From: Streptomyces vietnamensis
GTDB lineage: Bacteria > Actinomycetota > Actinomycetes > Streptomycetales > Streptomycetaceae
NCBI RefSeq assembly: GCF_000830005.1
Contig: NZ_CP010407.1
Coordinates: 5,150,001-5,214,000, forward strand
Direction: 5' to 3'
Length of the DNA stretch: 64,000 nucleotides
Both the position numbers and the translations under genes were made by a program. Shown piece by piece: positions 63,657 to 64,000 of the stretch (position 1 is its first letter; the number at the start of each line of letters is the position of its first letter). Under the pieces are notes generated by a model. The model was not told where the DNA came from and ran no database searches. It saw only the letters and a program-made list of their open reading frames with translations.

Positions 63657-64000
63657 ATGGCGTCCCCCGACGAACCGCGCGACTGGACCGACGAGCACGT
63701 CGACCGCTGGCAGCCCGTCCTGCCCGGCCTCGACCCCGTCGTCGAGGGCGCGGTCACCCGGATGAAGAAGCTCTCGGTCCATCTGCGCAGGGTCAGGGAG
63801 CAGTCCCTCGTCGACTTCGACCTGGAACGCCACGAGTTCGACACCCTCCACAAGCTCGCGGGGCGCGGCGGCAGCGCCGCCCCCTCCGAACTCGCCCAGG
63901 ACCTCGACCTGGCCCCCGCCTCCGTCTCCGGCCGCCTCGACGCCCTGGAGAAGCGCGGCTTCGTCCGCCGCACCCAGTCCACGACCGACCGGCGCCGGGT
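63657..64000 (+). CDS. MarR-family regulator (cut by window end)
   Basis: The first 114 residues of a MarR repressor. The winged helix-turn-helix is visible (ELAQDLDLAPASVSGRLDALEKRGFV, split here across the recognition helix; then RRTQSTTDRRR for the wing). TACGAT (63645-63650) ends 6 bases before ATG 63657, so the message is probably leaderless. It lies divergent from the MFS exporter with a shared palindrome; a MarR controlling its neighbouring exporter is the usual arrangement. Confidence 0.88.
   Translation, partial: MASPDEPRDWTDEHVDRWQPVLPGLDPVVEGAVTRMKKLSVHLRRVREQSLVDFDLERHEFDTLHKLAGRGGSAAPSELAQDLDLAPASVSGRLDALEKRGFVRRTQSTTDRRR

Overview
The window is a high-GC actinobacterial chromosome segment from a Streptomyces or very close relative. 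The signs are strong G/C bias at third codon positions, frequent GTG starts, 4-bp ATGA/GTGA gene overlaps, long Ala/Pro/Gly-rich low-complexity tails, and a gene order (pcrA, M23 peptidase, lipase, icmB, sucCD, purNH, folD, mdh, glyA, trpS, dacA, SCO4848-like) that agrees with what I remember of the S. coelicolor core chromosome around SCO4797-SCO4850. I see no insertion sequence, prophage, tRNA, rRNA or CRISPR array. It reads as core chromosome with many small regulatory and membrane genes.

Layout. 0-7 kb: an unidentified C-terminal fragment, a membrane protein, DoxX, and a LiaFSR-like envelope-stress module (PspC/LiaF-like protein divergent from a PspC histidine kinase and NarL-type regulator), then a NlpC/P60 hydrolase. 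7-14 kb: a small membrane protein, pcrA helicase, an M23 peptidase with repeats, a lipase and icmB. 13.7-22.1 kb: two divergent operons, SWIM zinc finger plus DUF5691-like (minus) and MoxR AAA+ ATPase plus DUF5682 plus VWA protein (plus). 22.5-24.6 kb: sucCD. 24.7-36.5 kb: an XRE/sigma-like fusion, membrane proteins, purN-purH, a DUF2079 protein, an RDD protein, folD-DUF3017 and mdh. 36.5-42.5 kb: a MocR regulator with AhpD-like and PEP-mutase-like genes, an EamA transporter, a lipoprotein with a glutathionylspermidine-synthase-like ligase, and a polysaccharide deacetylase. 42.6-47.2 kb: rocD, glyA under a ZTP riboswitch, trpS and a 2H phosphoesterase. 47.2-51.6 kb: dprE2-dprE1 divergent from a PAP2 phosphatase and a UbiA prenyltransferase, which looks like a polyprenylphosphoryl-arabinose pathway. 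51.6-64 kb: YihY, a D,D-carboxypeptidase, a metallophosphoesterase, an orphan oligopeptide-binding protein, a TetR-controlled operon with two palindromic operators, an alpha/beta hydrolase, a DUF4132 protein, and an MFS/MarR divergent pair cut by the window end.

The most interesting signal is regulatory. The divergent SWIM and MoxR operons and the distant DUF4132 gene about 45 kb away each start at a copy of one promoter motif (TTGTCAGTG-N8-TAnnnT). This is the RecA-independent DNA-damage promoter (RecA-NDp) that PafBC activates in actinobacteria. In the SWIM and DUF4132 genes the motif sits exactly 7 nt before the ATG, predicting leaderless mRNAs. A weaker match precedes pcrA. The MoxR/DUF5682/VWA/SWIM/DUF4132 set corresponds to the uncharacterised E. 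coli yehL/yehM/yehP/yehQ/yehI set, so the window may hold an undescribed DNA-damage-induced AAA+/VWA system with DUF4132 as a dispersed member.

All positions come from reading the sequence by eye. Families and homologues are from memory, with no database search.
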